Below the pieces are notes generated by a model. It worked only from the letters and a program-made list of their open reading frames with translations, did not search any database and was not told the origin of the DNA. A stretch of DNA of 38,967 nt from a virus, in IMG/VR virus record IMGVR_UViG_3300044703_000136, positions 1 through 38,967 of that record; one strand, written 5' to 3'. The position numbers were made by a program, and so were the translations under genes. How positions within the stretch are numbered: the first letter of the stretch is position 1; each line of letters opens with the position of its first letter. Below are positions 1 through 8,838 of this stretch, in pieces.

Positions 1-15
1 CGCATGCGCTTCCAT
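1..15 (-). CDS. Start of a further leftward gene, cut by the window edge
   Basis: Only five codons are present: an ATG at 15-13 followed by GAA GCG CAT GCG. The start lies two bases after the TGA of the preceding gene (20-18), the close spacing seen throughout this operon. By position it should be a tail fibre, lysis or other late gene, but nothing in five codons identifies it. Confidence 0.45.
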
Positions 16-17
16 AC

Positions 18-263
18 TCACGTAGTCACCTCTTCCTTGTAGCCAGTCCGGCCGTCAGCCAGCGCCACACTGAATCGCACCGAGGTGCCGGCGGCCACAT
101 CGAGCGTCCCTGCAGCAATGTGACCATCCACGTCGCTGGTTAGATCGTCGAGAGCTTCATCATTCGTGACGTCGTAGACAGTGACAGTTTCGCTGGCAAC
201 CGGCGTGGTCGTGCCGTCGTCGTTATCAATCTTCACTTCGAAGGATGCGTAGTTTGAGGGCAT
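18..263 (-). CDS. Small Ig-like/beta-rich tail-associated protein, 81 aa
   Basis: The product is an 81-aa acidic, Thr/Val-rich protein beginning MPSNYASFEVKI with alternating hydrophobic residues typical of a small beta-sandwich. The segment VTVYDVTNDEALDDLTSDV is like short Ig-like or carboxypeptidase-regulatory-like domains on phage tail tips. An in-frame extension upstream exists, but ATG 263 is preferred because upstream codons would overlap the neighbouring membrane-protein gene. It lies last in the tail region after the hub and holin candidate, so a role at the tail tip or as a fibre adaptor is inferred. No catalytic motif is seen. Confidence 0.6.
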   Translation of the reverse strand: MPSNYASFEVKIDNDDGTTTPVASETVTVYDVTNDEALDDLTSDVDGHIAAGTLDVAAGTSVRFSVALADGRTGYKEEVTT

Positions 264-268
264 AGCAT

Positions 269-538
269 TCAGCTTTCTGTGGCGGGCGGGCGCGGGGCGT
301 CTTTTCCCGTGCCCGTCGCATTCCCCTGCGGCTTTCTCGATTCGTTGACCCGTCTTAGACCGTCCCCGATCGCGGTACATACGAGGGTGAAGAATCCAAA
401 CATTAGTTTCTCAAGGACTGGCTCTCTGGTGAACAGATAGCAGCCCAACAGCAGCACAAAGCCACCAATCGCGAGATATTTGTCAGGGATATACTTCCAT
501 CCCCATCCCCTTTTCACCTCATTCGAGTGTGATTCCAT
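269..538 (-). CDS. Putative holin-like protein with two membrane segments, 89 aa
   Basis: The 89-aa protein starts at ATG 538, preceded by AAAGGAG six bases upstream; the longer in-frame reading to 619 lacks such a site and overlaps the hub gene. A charged N-terminus with tryptophans is followed by two hydrophobic segments (around residues 24-40, YLAIGGFVLLLGCYLF, and 48-62, MFGFFTLVCTAIGDG) and a hydrophilic tail with RR and K residues. Small size, two membrane segments, a charged C-terminus and the position after the tail genes fit a class II-like holin. No recognisable endolysin is adjacent in the window, so the lysis role is inference. Confidence 0.55.
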   Translation of the reverse strand: MESHSNEVKRGWGWKYIPDKYLAIGGFVLLLGCYLFTREPVLEKLMFGFFTLVCTAIGDGLRRVNESRKPQGNATGTGKDAPRPPATES

Positions 539-548
539 CTGGACTCCT

Positions 549-3500
549 TTAAACCGCTTCGCGGCCAATCTCAAAAAGTATCTGATCGTCATTGTGGCCA
601 ACGCTGTCGAGCGGAACATTGAAAGGTAGCCGGCGCCGCGGGTCTCCAGGAGAGTCAGGGTCTTCCGGATCGTGGTCTATCGGGCCGGTTGGCGTTATCG
701 GCGGGCCCTGAGTGAGCAGCTCGAGGCGCTCATAGTATTCGACCGGATAAGCCTGGCAGGTAACCTCCACTTTCAGATCGGGCATGCGCTTCAGCGAGCG
801 GATGCGGAAATAGGTAAACGGCTCCAGGCCCTTAACGAGGCGCGCGGTATTGATGACGTCGAGCTTGGCGCAGTCGATCTTGATAATTCGATAAGGATGA
901 AGGCCGACCGTCTCGAGATACCAGGTAGTAAATTTCCATCGCAGATTGTTCTGTAGTCCGCCTTCGTCAAACTCACCCAGATCCAGAAGCAGGTTCCCCA
1001 GCCGCCCGCCCTCGCCCATGTCTGTAACTCCGAAAGCGTTGTATTCCTTTTGCACCGCGCGCTTCGAGGTGTCGCCAAAGGCGCGGCCGGCCCGGAGTTG
1101 CTGTTCGACGCTCTCAAACGTGAGCGGCACTTGCTTGTTTTCGTGAGCAGCGTCGTCGACCGTGAGAATCACTCGATTGGGCAACTCAGCATCGCTCTGC
1201 TGGGAATAGCTGAGAGTAGACTTTCCCTCCTCGAGACAAACATTGCGATCGTCGCCGCGGTCAGTGAAGGTGGGCACTTCGCCGTCAGAGCAGTCAGCGG
1301 CAAACTCAGTCGAAGCCGCAAAGGCCTGCAGGATGTGCTCACGCGCCAGCTCCGGAGGCGAGAAGGTCGCCAGGTCGTTCAGCCAGAAAGCCGCGCCGGC
1401 CGGATCCGCTGCAGCGTCGCGCCGGAGATAGGCCGTGTAGCAGTCGCTGATAAACTCTTCGTCGGTCCGGGTGCGGTCGTCATACTCGTCGGAAGTAAAC
1501 AGTCCGGAGACGCGTTCCTTACACTCGGCCAGCAACTCCGCCGGCGAGAGCGCCCGCGCGTCGAGCAACGCCTCAAACCACCCCTCGCGCTCGTCGTTAT
1601 CGGCCGGCCGCGCCAGCGCGCCGAAGAATGCCTTGTCGGTGAACACGGCCGTGGAAAACAACTCTGCCGCGCGCCGAAGAGGCACCACGCGAAGCTTGCC
1701 CTTGTCCGGAAACGGCAGACTGAGCCGGCCACTGCGACAGATGTCTTCTACCTGCTGTTGCGCGGAGCGTTCAATCAGCTCGGCGTTAAACTGAGAACGC
1801 GGACCCGTGAAGATGTTGCCGTCCTTGTCCTTCACGCTGACGATTTCCTTGAACCATGCAGCTATCTCAATCCAGTCGGGAATGTAAGCCCGCCGGGCGT
1901 CGAGCCCATAACCCCAACGCTTGTTTCGCAGACAGTGAAGCAGCCACCACCCACGCTCCGACGTGTACTCGAGCGTATAGGTCTCAGCGTCCGAATACAC
2001 GCGCACATCGTTAAGGCCCTCAACTTCAACCGCGCCTCTCAAGTCATCAGCGCCGGCTTTAGTAAAGTCGCCCTGGGCCACTCCCAAAAAGAGCGCCGTG
2101 CTCGAGTAGCTCAGAATGTTTGGCGAAAAAGATGTTGGGGGCTGGCGTTTGGCGCCGATGCGATAATTGGAATGTTCCGGCGCGATGGTTTGATCGTTTA
2201 TCTTGCCGCCGCTTACAGACTGATTCGGCCCCTCGGCGACGCCGAAGAGGCCTTTGACGGAACCCTGGTCCGGATGCTTCGTGTTGGGCTCGACCACGTA
2301 GGCCAGCAGGTCGAGATCAGAAACGTGGCGCCGGCCGGCAATCACCCGCAGCGCCCGCTTGAGGTTTGTCTCGTTGCCGCGCGAGGTTACGGTGATGTTT
2401 GGCCCCTTGGTTTCGTGGACAGTATGCGATTCGACAATGGTATCGAAAGCCAGGAAGGAGCGATCGTCTCCGAGCCGTGCGATGGAGGCGGCGCGACTGT
2501 TGCGCGGGCAACTGGTGTAAGGCAGTCCGGTGTCAGGATCCAGATTGCCGAAGCCAACCCCTTCAACTCCGGAGCTGAGCACCGCCAGCAGCCCGCCCGG
2601 GCTGGGAACGTTGCCGTCGATAGCCGCGCCGTTTACAACTCGCGCCGCAATTACATAAGTTTCCCCAACCTCCAGCGTCAGCACGGCCGAGTACGACTGG
2701 CGCCAGTCGTCACCGAAAACAATCTGCTGGCCATTGAGAAAGGCACTAAAGGAATTGTCGCCGGTGAGCACGAGAATCGCTTTGGTGTCGGCCGCGACAA
2801 AGCTCTTGCGGAAATAAACGGTCGCATTGTCGAAGTTGGCCCGCGCTCTCGAGTCGTGGCTCCATATCCACTTGGCCACTGCGCTCGGAGGGAAAGGCGA
2901 CGGGTTATCGCCCCAGGTCCAGGGCGTCTCCCCAATTGAGGACTGCTCGACGGCCGAGGCCCACCCGCTGTCGTCGAAGTCTGCATCCGCCCAATTGTCC
3001 GCCGGGGCCATCGCCGTCTGCAGCCAGGTAGTGTCGGTGCCGAAGCTGTCTTCGCTTGGAGTGCCCCCAAGATGACGAGAATAGGGACAGCCGCCCTCGT
3101 CGATTTCCGCTTGCGTGCCGAGTAGGCCGCCAAAGACATTTTGGCAGCCGCTATAAAATCCGCGCGCCGGCAGCGACAGCTTACTGGAACGGAAGCCCGA
3201 CTGTGCGGTCGTCTTAAAACGTTCTAAGTTGCCCTCGTCCGGCGGCTGCAGGTGACCCCACCATTCTGTGACCAGCAAGTCCACTTCCGGGAAGTAGTAG
3301 AACACTTCAACCCTGATGCCAGGGCCGTGCGTTTGAAAAAGGCGAGTAAGTTCGTGGTCGCCGTCCCAGAAATCCAGGTCGATCTTGTCGTCACCAATCC
3401 CGGCCTCCTGGGGCACCTCGAGGAAGACTCCGGAGCCGAGTCGCAACTCAATCTCCGCGCCGTCGAGACGGTCAAGCAGTGCCAGGTTATCCAGGAGGTC

Positions 3501-3650
3501 CACCGCGACGCGGGTGGCGTAATAAACCGGGCCGTCCGGAGATGGCCAGTCGCCGAGCAGCAGCTCCGCCACACGCGGGCTTGCGCCCTCGCGCTGCATC
3601 GTGCGCAGCGTCGCCAGCTTTGTCGACAATTGTGGATCTTCGATCGGCAT
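549..3650 (-). CDS. Tail tip/central hub protein with embedded carbohydrate-binding-like and DUF4214-like domains, 1033 aa
   Basis: This is the largest tail-tip gene and follows the tape measure and the SGNH tail protein, the usual place for the lambda gpJ-like hub. Residues 1-190 form a beta-rich N-terminal part with a Cys pair (YSGCQNVFGG, EGGCPYS). Residues about 205-365 resemble a galactose-binding-like jelly roll (DNWADADFDDSGW, VYFRKSF, GDNSFSAFLNGQ). Residues about 380-640 look like hub core. Residues about 670-790 hold two DUF4214-like units, the second with EEFISDCYTAYLRRD and ASTEF. The last 200 residues return to hub-like sequence and a Pro/Asp tail. It sits three bases after the SGNH gene. 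The hub role is inferred from size, order and core pattern; the inserted domains are the unusual part. Confidence 0.75.
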   Translation of the reverse strand: MPIEDPQLSTKLATLRTMQREGASPRVAELLLGDWPSPDGPVYYATRVAVDLLDNLALLDRLDGAEIELRLGSGVFLEVPQEAGIGDDKIDLDFWDGDHELTRLFQTHGPGIRVEVFYYFPEVDLLVTEWWGHLQPPDEGNLERFKTTAQSGFRSSKLSLPARGFYSGCQNVFGGLLGTQAEIDEGGCPYSRHLGGTPSEDSFGTDTTWLQTAMAPADNWADADFDDSGWASAVEQSSIGETPWTWGDNPSPFPPSAVAKWIWSHDSRARANFDNATVYFRKSFVAADTKAILVLTGDNSFSAFLNGQQIVFGDDWRQSYSAVLTLEVGETYVIAARVVNGAAIDGNVPSPGGLLAVLSSGVEGVGFGNLDPDTGLPYTSCPRNSRAASIARLGDDRSFLAFDTIVESHTVHETKGPNITVTSRGNETNLKRALRVIAGRRHVSDLDLLAYVVEPNTKHPDQGSVKGLFGVAEGPNQSVSGGKINDQTIAPEHSNYRIGAKRQPPTSFSPNILSYSSTALFLGVAQGDFTKAGADDLRGAVEVEGLNDVRVYSDAETYTLEYTSERGWWLLHCLRNKRWGYGLDARRAYIPDWIEIAAWFKEIVSVKDKDGNIFTGPRSQFNAELIERSAQQQVEDICRSGRLSLPFPDKGKLRVVPLRRAAELFSTAVFTDKAFFGALARPADNDEREGWFEALLDARALSPAELLAECKERVSGLFTSDEYDDRTRTDEEFISDCYTAYLRRDAAADPAGAAFWLNDLATFSPPELAREHILQAFAASTEFAADCSDGEVPTFTDRGDDRNVCLEEGKSTLSYSQQSDAELPNRVILTVDDAAHENKQVPLTFESVEQQLRAGRAFGDTSKRAVQKEYNAFGVTDMGEGGRLGNLLLDLGEFDEGGLQNNLRWKFTTWYLETVGLHPYRIIKIDCAKLDVINTARLVKGLEPFTYFRIRSLKRMPDLKVEVTCQAYPVEYYERLELLTQGPPITPTGPIDHDPEDPDSPGDPRRRLPFNVPLDSVGHNDDQILFEIGREAV

Positions 3651-3653
3651 TGT

Positions 3654-5972
3654 TTATGGTAGTGAATCGATTGCGGCCGCTACCATTGGGGCGACGATCG
3701 CGTGGCCGGCTTTCGTCAGGTGGATCTTGTCTCCGAAATAATAGGTTGTGTTGTTTTGATCGCCGGGTTCGCCGATCGTAGCGTTGGTGCCGACGTCGGC
3801 CAGCGCGTCATAGAATGAAGCGTCGCCGAGAATCGCCGCGTTGAAGGCCTGCCGGTCTGTTTCAAACTGGCCCGCTGTGCCGCGGGGAAGACAGGTCAAC
3901 ACAACGACTTTCCAGCCGACCGCCCGCCGGGCCAGGCAATAGCTCTTCAGGGCGTTAAAAGGCGCGGTCGGGTTGGAAGCGACTAACGTCATGTCGTTAG
4001 TGCCGCCCCAGACGACAAGCACATTACGATCGTGACCGGCGTCGAAGAACGGATCCACCTGCGTCGCGGCATCCGCAGCCATCTGCGTGCAGGTCTGTCC
4101 ACTAACACCAAAGTTATAAGCGCGGGTACGGTTCGCCTGGGCCAACAGAACCACTTCACTAAATGTCTTCGCGTCTGCAAAGACGTTGCCCACCAGTCCG
4201 GCCGTCAACGAGTCGCCCTCGAAAACAAACGTCTGCTCCGGCTCGAGCTCCGGCACCGTCGAAAGGTAGCGCTCCCTCAGATAGTCAGTGATGAGAGTTA
4301 ACTCGCTCGCAGTAAGTACGCGATTGAAAATAAGCAGCGCCTTAAGGTCGCCGAGGAACGGATAGTTGGCTTGACCGTTGCCGGTGCCCAGCCAGCCGGT
4401 GGACCACGTAGCGCCATTCCAAACTCCGGAGTTAACATTCTGGTTTCGGAAACTCTCGCGGCCATTCGCAATCGCGCGCACTCCGGAGCCCCGCGCGCTC
4501 GAGGCTGGATCGAACACCCATGTCAGTAGATCGAAACCCGAGGAAGGTGCGATGCCGGTGGGGAACGCCACACTGTTCCGAGAACTCGCAACCATTCCCT
4601 GGTTAAAGCCAATTGCAAAGTCTGAGAAGTTTGGCAGCGACATGATAAAACCTGGATCGGTGTCCGCCGGCGTCGTCTTACGCGCCACGACAAGCATGGT
4701 GTATTTCCCGTTTGAGGTTGTGGGCAGCGTCAGCACCATGTTGTCCAGGCCGCTCCCACCGTTGATGAACTTCACAAACGGATCGCCATCATTGGCCACA
4801 TATTGAGGGGCCCATTCAGCGTTGGTTTGAATTGCCGTGCCCGCGGCACCGGCGACGCTGTTGGGCCAGTCGACCACTCCGCTGCCGTCGATAACGCCAC
4901 CCTCGAGCGCGGCAAAGCTGCTAACTCGCGCCGCCGTGCTAACCAGGCGGATTCCCGCGCGCGTCCTCGCGCCAAAGATTGCCTGGTCGCCGCCGCTAAG
5001 AGTGACACGAAAGACGCGCGCGCCATTGACGATATAATCAATCCCGTTGCCGGCCGAGCGCGCGGTGAGTGTGAGCAGCACGCCATTAGGAGTGGGTGTA
5101 GCCAGCGCCCCGCTGTATCCGGTGTCCACTCCGGCAACCATCTTGCCGGCACTAAAGAATCCGTTCGTCAGCCGGAAATACAGATAGTTGTCCTCGTCGA
5201 GAGCCCGAAAGATCAGCGCGACCTCTCCGCCTGAAACCCATATCAACGACGTCTGGAAGAAGCCGTCCGCAAGGCCCGTGTCGATAGTGGCCACGGCTTC
5301 ACTGCTGGCCAGCGCTGACGCGTACAGCTTGCCTCCGGAGATGCCCATCGTCCCGGCGTGCGTGGCCCACGCCTTCGAGCCTGTAGGCGTGGTTCCGATT
5401 ACGCTCGCGCTGTCGGCCCGCGAGAAGAAGTCGCTGGCGATAGTGGTCTGAGGGACGGCCGGCAGTGCTCTTGCGTCCAGACGGAAGATGAGATCGGAAA
5501 TGTCCGGGAATGCAAGCACGGGCGACGCGACGTCCCGGAGCCTGCGTTGTTCCAATGCTAGCCCGGTCGAATAAATCTTTGCTCTCAGCATTTCATAGCT
5601 GAGCCGGTTGTCGACAAAGCTCGCCAGGAAGAGCTTGCGATCGCCGTCTTCCGGATCTTCCACTTCGATCCAAAACGGCCGGTTGCCATTCTCTTTGCTG
5701 GCGCGAAAGAATCTCCAGAGATACTCGGCTCGCGTCGACTGCCCGGCCTCGGTCAGCGTTAGGCTTTCGTCAACGTCGTCCGGAATGAACCCGCCATGGA
5801 CAGCCTCTCCAGGGAGCACGTCGACCTTCATCGACCATGCTCGGGTCCCTGCTGGGTGGCCCACCGTGGCGCCAACCTTAAATCCATCACCGTAGTCTGC
5901 GCCAAGCACGTTCCATTCGCCCGCGATCTCGGTGAAAAAGAATCCTGTTGTGTTGAGTGTAAAAAGGTCCAT
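3654..5972 (-). CDS. Tail protein with LamG-like domains and a C-terminal SGNH hydrolase, 772 aa
   Basis: Residues 1-165 look like a tail-tip adaptor (FFFTEIAGEWNVLGADYGDG, then a FWIEVEDPEDGD segment), fitting distal-tail/gpM-L-type proteins that follow the tape measure. Residues about 170-345 and 350-570 resemble two concanavalin/LamG-like modules. Residues 582-772 are an SGNH/GDSL hydrolase: GDSL with S588, a glycine in NFGVSG, N659 in WGGTND, and D748-x-x-H751 in FGDKIH, so all four blocks are present. Such domains deacylate or deacetylate polysaccharides, and on a virion would act on a surface glycan receptor. The start ATG 5972 lies 28 bases past the tape measure stop, and a 15-nt palindrome covers the ribosome-binding region. 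Confidence 0.8.
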   Translation of the reverse strand: MDLFTLNTTGFFFTEIAGEWNVLGADYGDGFKVGATVGHPAGTRAWSMKVDVLPGEAVHGGFIPDDVDESLTLTEAGQSTRAEYLWRFFRASKENGNRPFWIEVEDPEDGDRKLFLASFVDNRLSYEMLRAKIYSTGLALEQRRLRDVASPVLAFPDISDLIFRLDARALPAVPQTTIASDFFSRADSASVIGTTPTGSKAWATHAGTMGISGGKLYASALASSEAVATIDTGLADGFFQTSLIWVSGGEVALIFRALDEDNYLYFRLTNGFFSAGKMVAGVDTGYSGALATPTPNGVLLTLTARSAGNGIDYIVNGARVFRVTLSGGDQAIFGARTRAGIRLVSTAARVSSFAALEGGVIDGSGVVDWPNSVAGAAGTAIQTNAEWAPQYVANDGDPFVKFINGGSGLDNMVLTLPTTSNGKYTMLVVARKTTPADTDPGFIMSLPNFSDFAIGFNQGMVASSRNSVAFPTGIAPSSGFDLLTWVFDPASSARGSGVRAIANGRESFRNQNVNSGVWNGATWSTGWLGTGNGQANYPFLGDLKALLIFNRVLTASELTLITDYLRERYLSTVPELEPEQTFVFEGDSLTAGLVGNVFADAKTFSEVVLLAQANRTRAYNFGVSGQTCTQMAADAATQVDPFFDAGHDRNVLVVWGGTNDMTLVASNPTAPFNALKSYCLARRAVGWKVVVLTCLPRGTAGQFETDRQAFNAAILGDASFYDALADVGTNATIGEPGDQNNTTYYFGDKIHLTKAGHAIVAPMVAAAIDSLP

Positions 5973-5982
5973 GGTAAATTTT

Positions 5983-5997
5983 CGGGATAATATCCCG
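5983..5997. repeat. 15-nt palindrome between tape measure and SGNH tail genes
   Basis: CGGGATA and TATCCCG flank a single A. In leftward RNA it can fold as a 5-bp stem (CGGGA/TCCCG) with a 5-nt loop, 11 bases upstream of the ATG at 5972 where the Shine-Dalgarno would lie. It may tune translation of the tail gene or bind a protein. The role is unknown. Confidence 0.5.
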
Positions 5998-6000
5998 CGA

Positions 6001-8799
6001 CTACGCCAGCCGGTGGCGCTGGCTGCTCAGTCGAATCAAACTTGCATCCTGATCGTAGGCGTCAATCAGTCCACGTGCGCCAAACCTAACAACATCGTGC
6101 GGCCGCATCCCCTCGAGCCGTGCGAGGAAGCTGTTCAATCGATCGAGCGCGGCGATGTGCTGATCCGAAGCGCCGCCGCCGCCCATTGCCGACATGGCAT
6201 CGCGATGGTTAAGGAAGTAGCCGTTGGCCGGTGCGATGAATGGCTCCGGCCCGTTTTCACCTGTCCAATAAGCGCGACCTCGTATTCCTGGTCCGCCTGC
6301 AGCGCGCGGCGGTAGTCCGGCGCCCACGCCCGGGCCCGTCCGCGTCGGGGCAGACGGCGCACCGCTGCCCCTGAACACGCCGCCCGGAGACAGTCCGGAC
6401 GCAAGGCCCGTAACCACTCCGCCCCAATTGCCTGCGGCCGCGTTGCTGGCCATGCCGGCTATCTGCGAAAGAATCGGACCCACGCCGGGAATAAACGATA
6501 GGAAGGGCGCTGCCACGCCAAGCAGCTTTGAGAGGAATCCGCGCTTCTTGCCGACCTGCTGTTGCGGCATCATGCCGGAGACTTGACCGATAGCACTCGA
6601 GAGCTGGTCGAGAACGCTCATGCCGACAATGAGCTGCTCACGCGACGCCTTCTGGTATTCCTTGGTCAGCGCAATCGAAGTTGCTGCGTGCTCCTTCTGG
6701 GCATCGTTGAGCTGAGTGATTGGCCTCATCAGCGGCTGAGCATTCATCATCTGGTTGAATGCGGCCGTGCCTGGGCCAAGTGCGTCCGTGACCAATTCCT
6801 CCATCTGGACCTTGACGTCGACTACGGCGCCGTCTGCTTCACCGAGCACGAGTGTGAATTCCTTCAGGTCCTGGGTAGGCTTATCGAATACACCGGCCGC
6901 GCCGAACCTGGACGCTGTTGAAGCTCGCGAGCTGTGATTACCGAACACTGCCGCGGCGCCGCCGCGAGCATCCGCGCTGCCGACGAAGTAGACAGGCACC
7001 GGGGTTGCTTCCGAGATCGAAGCGCCGTTAGCCAGGGCCTGGTTGTAATAACCCATCCACTGTTGTCTAGATTTTTGGCGGCCGCCGCCAATCGTCGAAC
7101 CAGGCGTTGACGTCCAGTCCTTGGCCGTCAAGGCCATCATCTGGTCGACGTTCCCAGATTTCAGGGTTTGTAGTCCCCCCTGATGGCTGACCATCAACCA
7201 CAGCGCGACCAGCTTTTGGTCCTCTAGGTTAGAAAAGTTCAGCGGGCCAAAGACCGATTCCGCCTTCAGCCAGTTCGTAAGTGTCTCCTGATATAAACCT
7301 GACGCGGAGCTTCGGCCACGATCACCTTTGAACCACTGAGACTTCGGAACGATTTGGCCGGGATGCAATGCACCTGAGTTCACGCGGCGGCCACCCGCCA
7401 TTACGTTGATGCCCCCACCTTCAGCCTTCGCGAGAGTGTCAAGCAGCGCCTGGACTCGCGGGTCTTTCAGCAATTCACGAATGGTGGCGGCGATATCTTC
7501 ACCGCCCTGGCCCTGGATGAAGCTCCGGAGGCCACGCACAGCCCCGAGGCCAATACCCTCACCAATCGGCTCGCCTATCTCGCGCGCACTACGCCCGCTT
7601 GGAGATTTGATTTCGAAAACTGTTTTTAGTCCGGTTTCGACAAAGCCGCCTAGCTTCGTGAACGATTGCATCATCGACGTGGGGCTGAAGTTAATCAGAC
7701 CTTCAGCAATGCCGCCGCCGACGCTCACGCCGATCTTCAAACTCTTTTCGGTGAAGTCGAGTAACGTGCCGGAAAGCTTGTCAATGTAATCAACAACCTT
7801 TTTTGCCTGTGGACTGTCGAGGATCCGGTTTGCCTGTTCGTAGAAATCACCAATGCCGCGCGTTACGTTCTGGGTCCCTTCCGCCACGCGCAACTGTGAG
7901 AGCACTCCGAACTGGCGCTCGCGGCCGGAAACCGTCTGCGAGGTCTTGTAGGCAGCCAGGCCACCCTTGTCGCGCTCAATCCCTTCTGCAATCAATCTCG
8001 CGGCCACGTCGCCGCGTATGCGGCCCTCTCTCATCAACTGCTCGATCTGTTTCTCTTTGAGGCCGGTCGCTTCACTCAGGTACTTTTTTGCGTCGATGCC
8101 CACGCGATAGAGTTTCTTAAGTTCTTTGCTCCCGAGTTCGCCTTTCTCCGCAATCAGGCCCAGGGCTTCGGCTACCTTTTCGAACGTGCCCTCTTTGCCA
8201 AAGTCCGCCGCCTGGTCTGACGCCGCCTCGAGAATCTTTCGCGTGAGCCCTAGATTGCCCGTGAGATCAGAAACAGTTTCAGAGAGGTCGATGACACGTT
8301 GCGGCGCCTGGCCAATGTCCTTGGATATTCCCAGCAGATCAGCAATGTACTTGTCCGCTTCCTGCTTCGTGCCGGTTAGTTTGGTGTATTCGACGCGGGT
8401 GTCTTCAATGAGCTTATTGAGTGCGATGCCACTACTGATTTGATTGAGAATTATCGGCGCGACTGTCGACAGCGCAGTATCAATCCCGCCGCCGATCGCT
8501 GAACCGATGGTCGTGCCGATGCCGGGCGCAACGGCGGTGCCGATGAGACTGCCGAGAGTTGAGAGGTTGAATGAACTTCCAAGGGCCGCGACCGCAGACG
8601 TCCCGATATCGCTGCCGAACTTTTTGCCAACCGAAACACCGTCGAAAGCTTTGGCGGTTTCCTTGCCGACCTTCTGAATGGTCTTGCCGTACTTCTCGAC
8701 CGTCGTGTCAGCTTTCTTGAACTCAGACGTGTGCTTGGTGATGTCGGCGATCACCTCGGTGCGGTACTTGAAAGCGGTGATGGTTTTTGGTGTGGCCAC
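6001..8799 (-). CDS. Tape measure protein with an embedded lambda-R-like muramidase/transglycosylase domain, 932 aa
   Basis: Length, Gly/Ala-rich hydrophobic stretches (residues 65-120 and 755-800) and position between the tail chaperone region and tail-tip genes identify the tape measure. Residues about 150-285 match the tape-measure N-terminal domain pattern, ending in LSEATGLKEKQIEQLMREGR and KGGLAAY. Residues about 450-592 resemble lambda-R-type lytic transglycosylases: AEGGGINVMAGG, ALHPG, SSASGLYQETLTNW, DWTSTPG and a closing GYYNQAL. This would cut peptidoglycan during DNA entry. Residues 820-870 carry the Gly-rich tail segment common near tape measure ends (YWTGENGPEPFIAP). The start is GTG 8799, with a heptad repeat just upstream where a Shine-Dalgarno is expected. 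Confidence 0.88.
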   Translation of the reverse strand: MATPKTITAFKYRTEVIADITKHTSEFKKADTTVEKYGKTIQKVGKETAKAFDGVSVGKKFGSDIGTSAVAALGSSFNLSTLGSLIGTAVAPGIGTTIGSAIGGGIDTALSTVAPIILNQISSGIALNKLIEDTRVEYTKLTGTKQEADKYIADLLGISKDIGQAPQRVIDLSETVSDLTGNLGLTRKILEAASDQAADFGKEGTFEKVAEALGLIAEKGELGSKELKKLYRVGIDAKKYLSEATGLKEKQIEQLMREGRIRGDVAARLIAEGIERDKGGLAAYKTSQTVSGRERQFGVLSQLRVAEGTQNVTRGIGDFYEQANRILDSPQAKKVVDYIDKLSGTLLDFTEKSLKIGVSVGGGIAEGLINFSPTSMMQSFTKLGGFVETGLKTVFEIKSPSGRSAREIGEPIGEGIGLGAVRGLRSFIQGQGGEDIAATIRELLKDPRVQALLDTLAKAEGGGINVMAGGRRVNSGALHPGQIVPKSQWFKGDRGRSSASGLYQETLTNWLKAESVFGPLNFSNLEDQKLVALWLMVSHQGGLQTLKSGNVDQMMALTAKDWTSTPGSTIGGGRQKSRQQWMGYYNQALANGASISEATPVPVYFVGSADARGGAAAVFGNHSSRASTASRFGAAGVFDKPTQDLKEFTLVLGEADGAVVDVKVQMEELVTDALGPGTAAFNQMMNAQPLMRPITQLNDAQKEHAATSIALTKEYQKASREQLIVGMSVLDQLSSAIGQVSGMMPQQQVGKKRGFLSKLLGVAAPFLSFIPGVGPILSQIAGMASNAAAGNWGGVVTGLASGLSPGGVFRGSGAPSAPTRTGPGVGAGLPPRAAGGPGIRGRAYWTGENGPEPFIAPANGYFLNHRDAMSAMGGGGASDQHIAALDRLNSFLARLEGMRPHDVVRFGARGLIDAYDQDASLIRLSSQRHRLA

Positions 8800-8802
8800 G
8801 TC

Positions 8803-8833
8803 AGTAAGCAGTAAGCAGTGAGCAGTGAGCAGT
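8803..8833. repeat. 7-bp tandem repeat, four units plus AGT
   Basis: AGTAAGC, AGTAAGC, AGTGAGC, AGTGAGC, then AGT. It fills the gap between the tape measure start and the upstream gene and replaces the usual ribosome-binding site. A related array in the opposite orientation is at 32192-32221. Confidence 0.85.
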
Positions 8834-8838
8834 CATCT

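Noticed and set aside
1050-2939. 629-codon ORF on the plus strand opposite the tail hub gene
   Set aside because: It is antisense to a gene with clear domain signals, its product is Arg-rich without domains, and GC-biased codon positions readily create such shadows.
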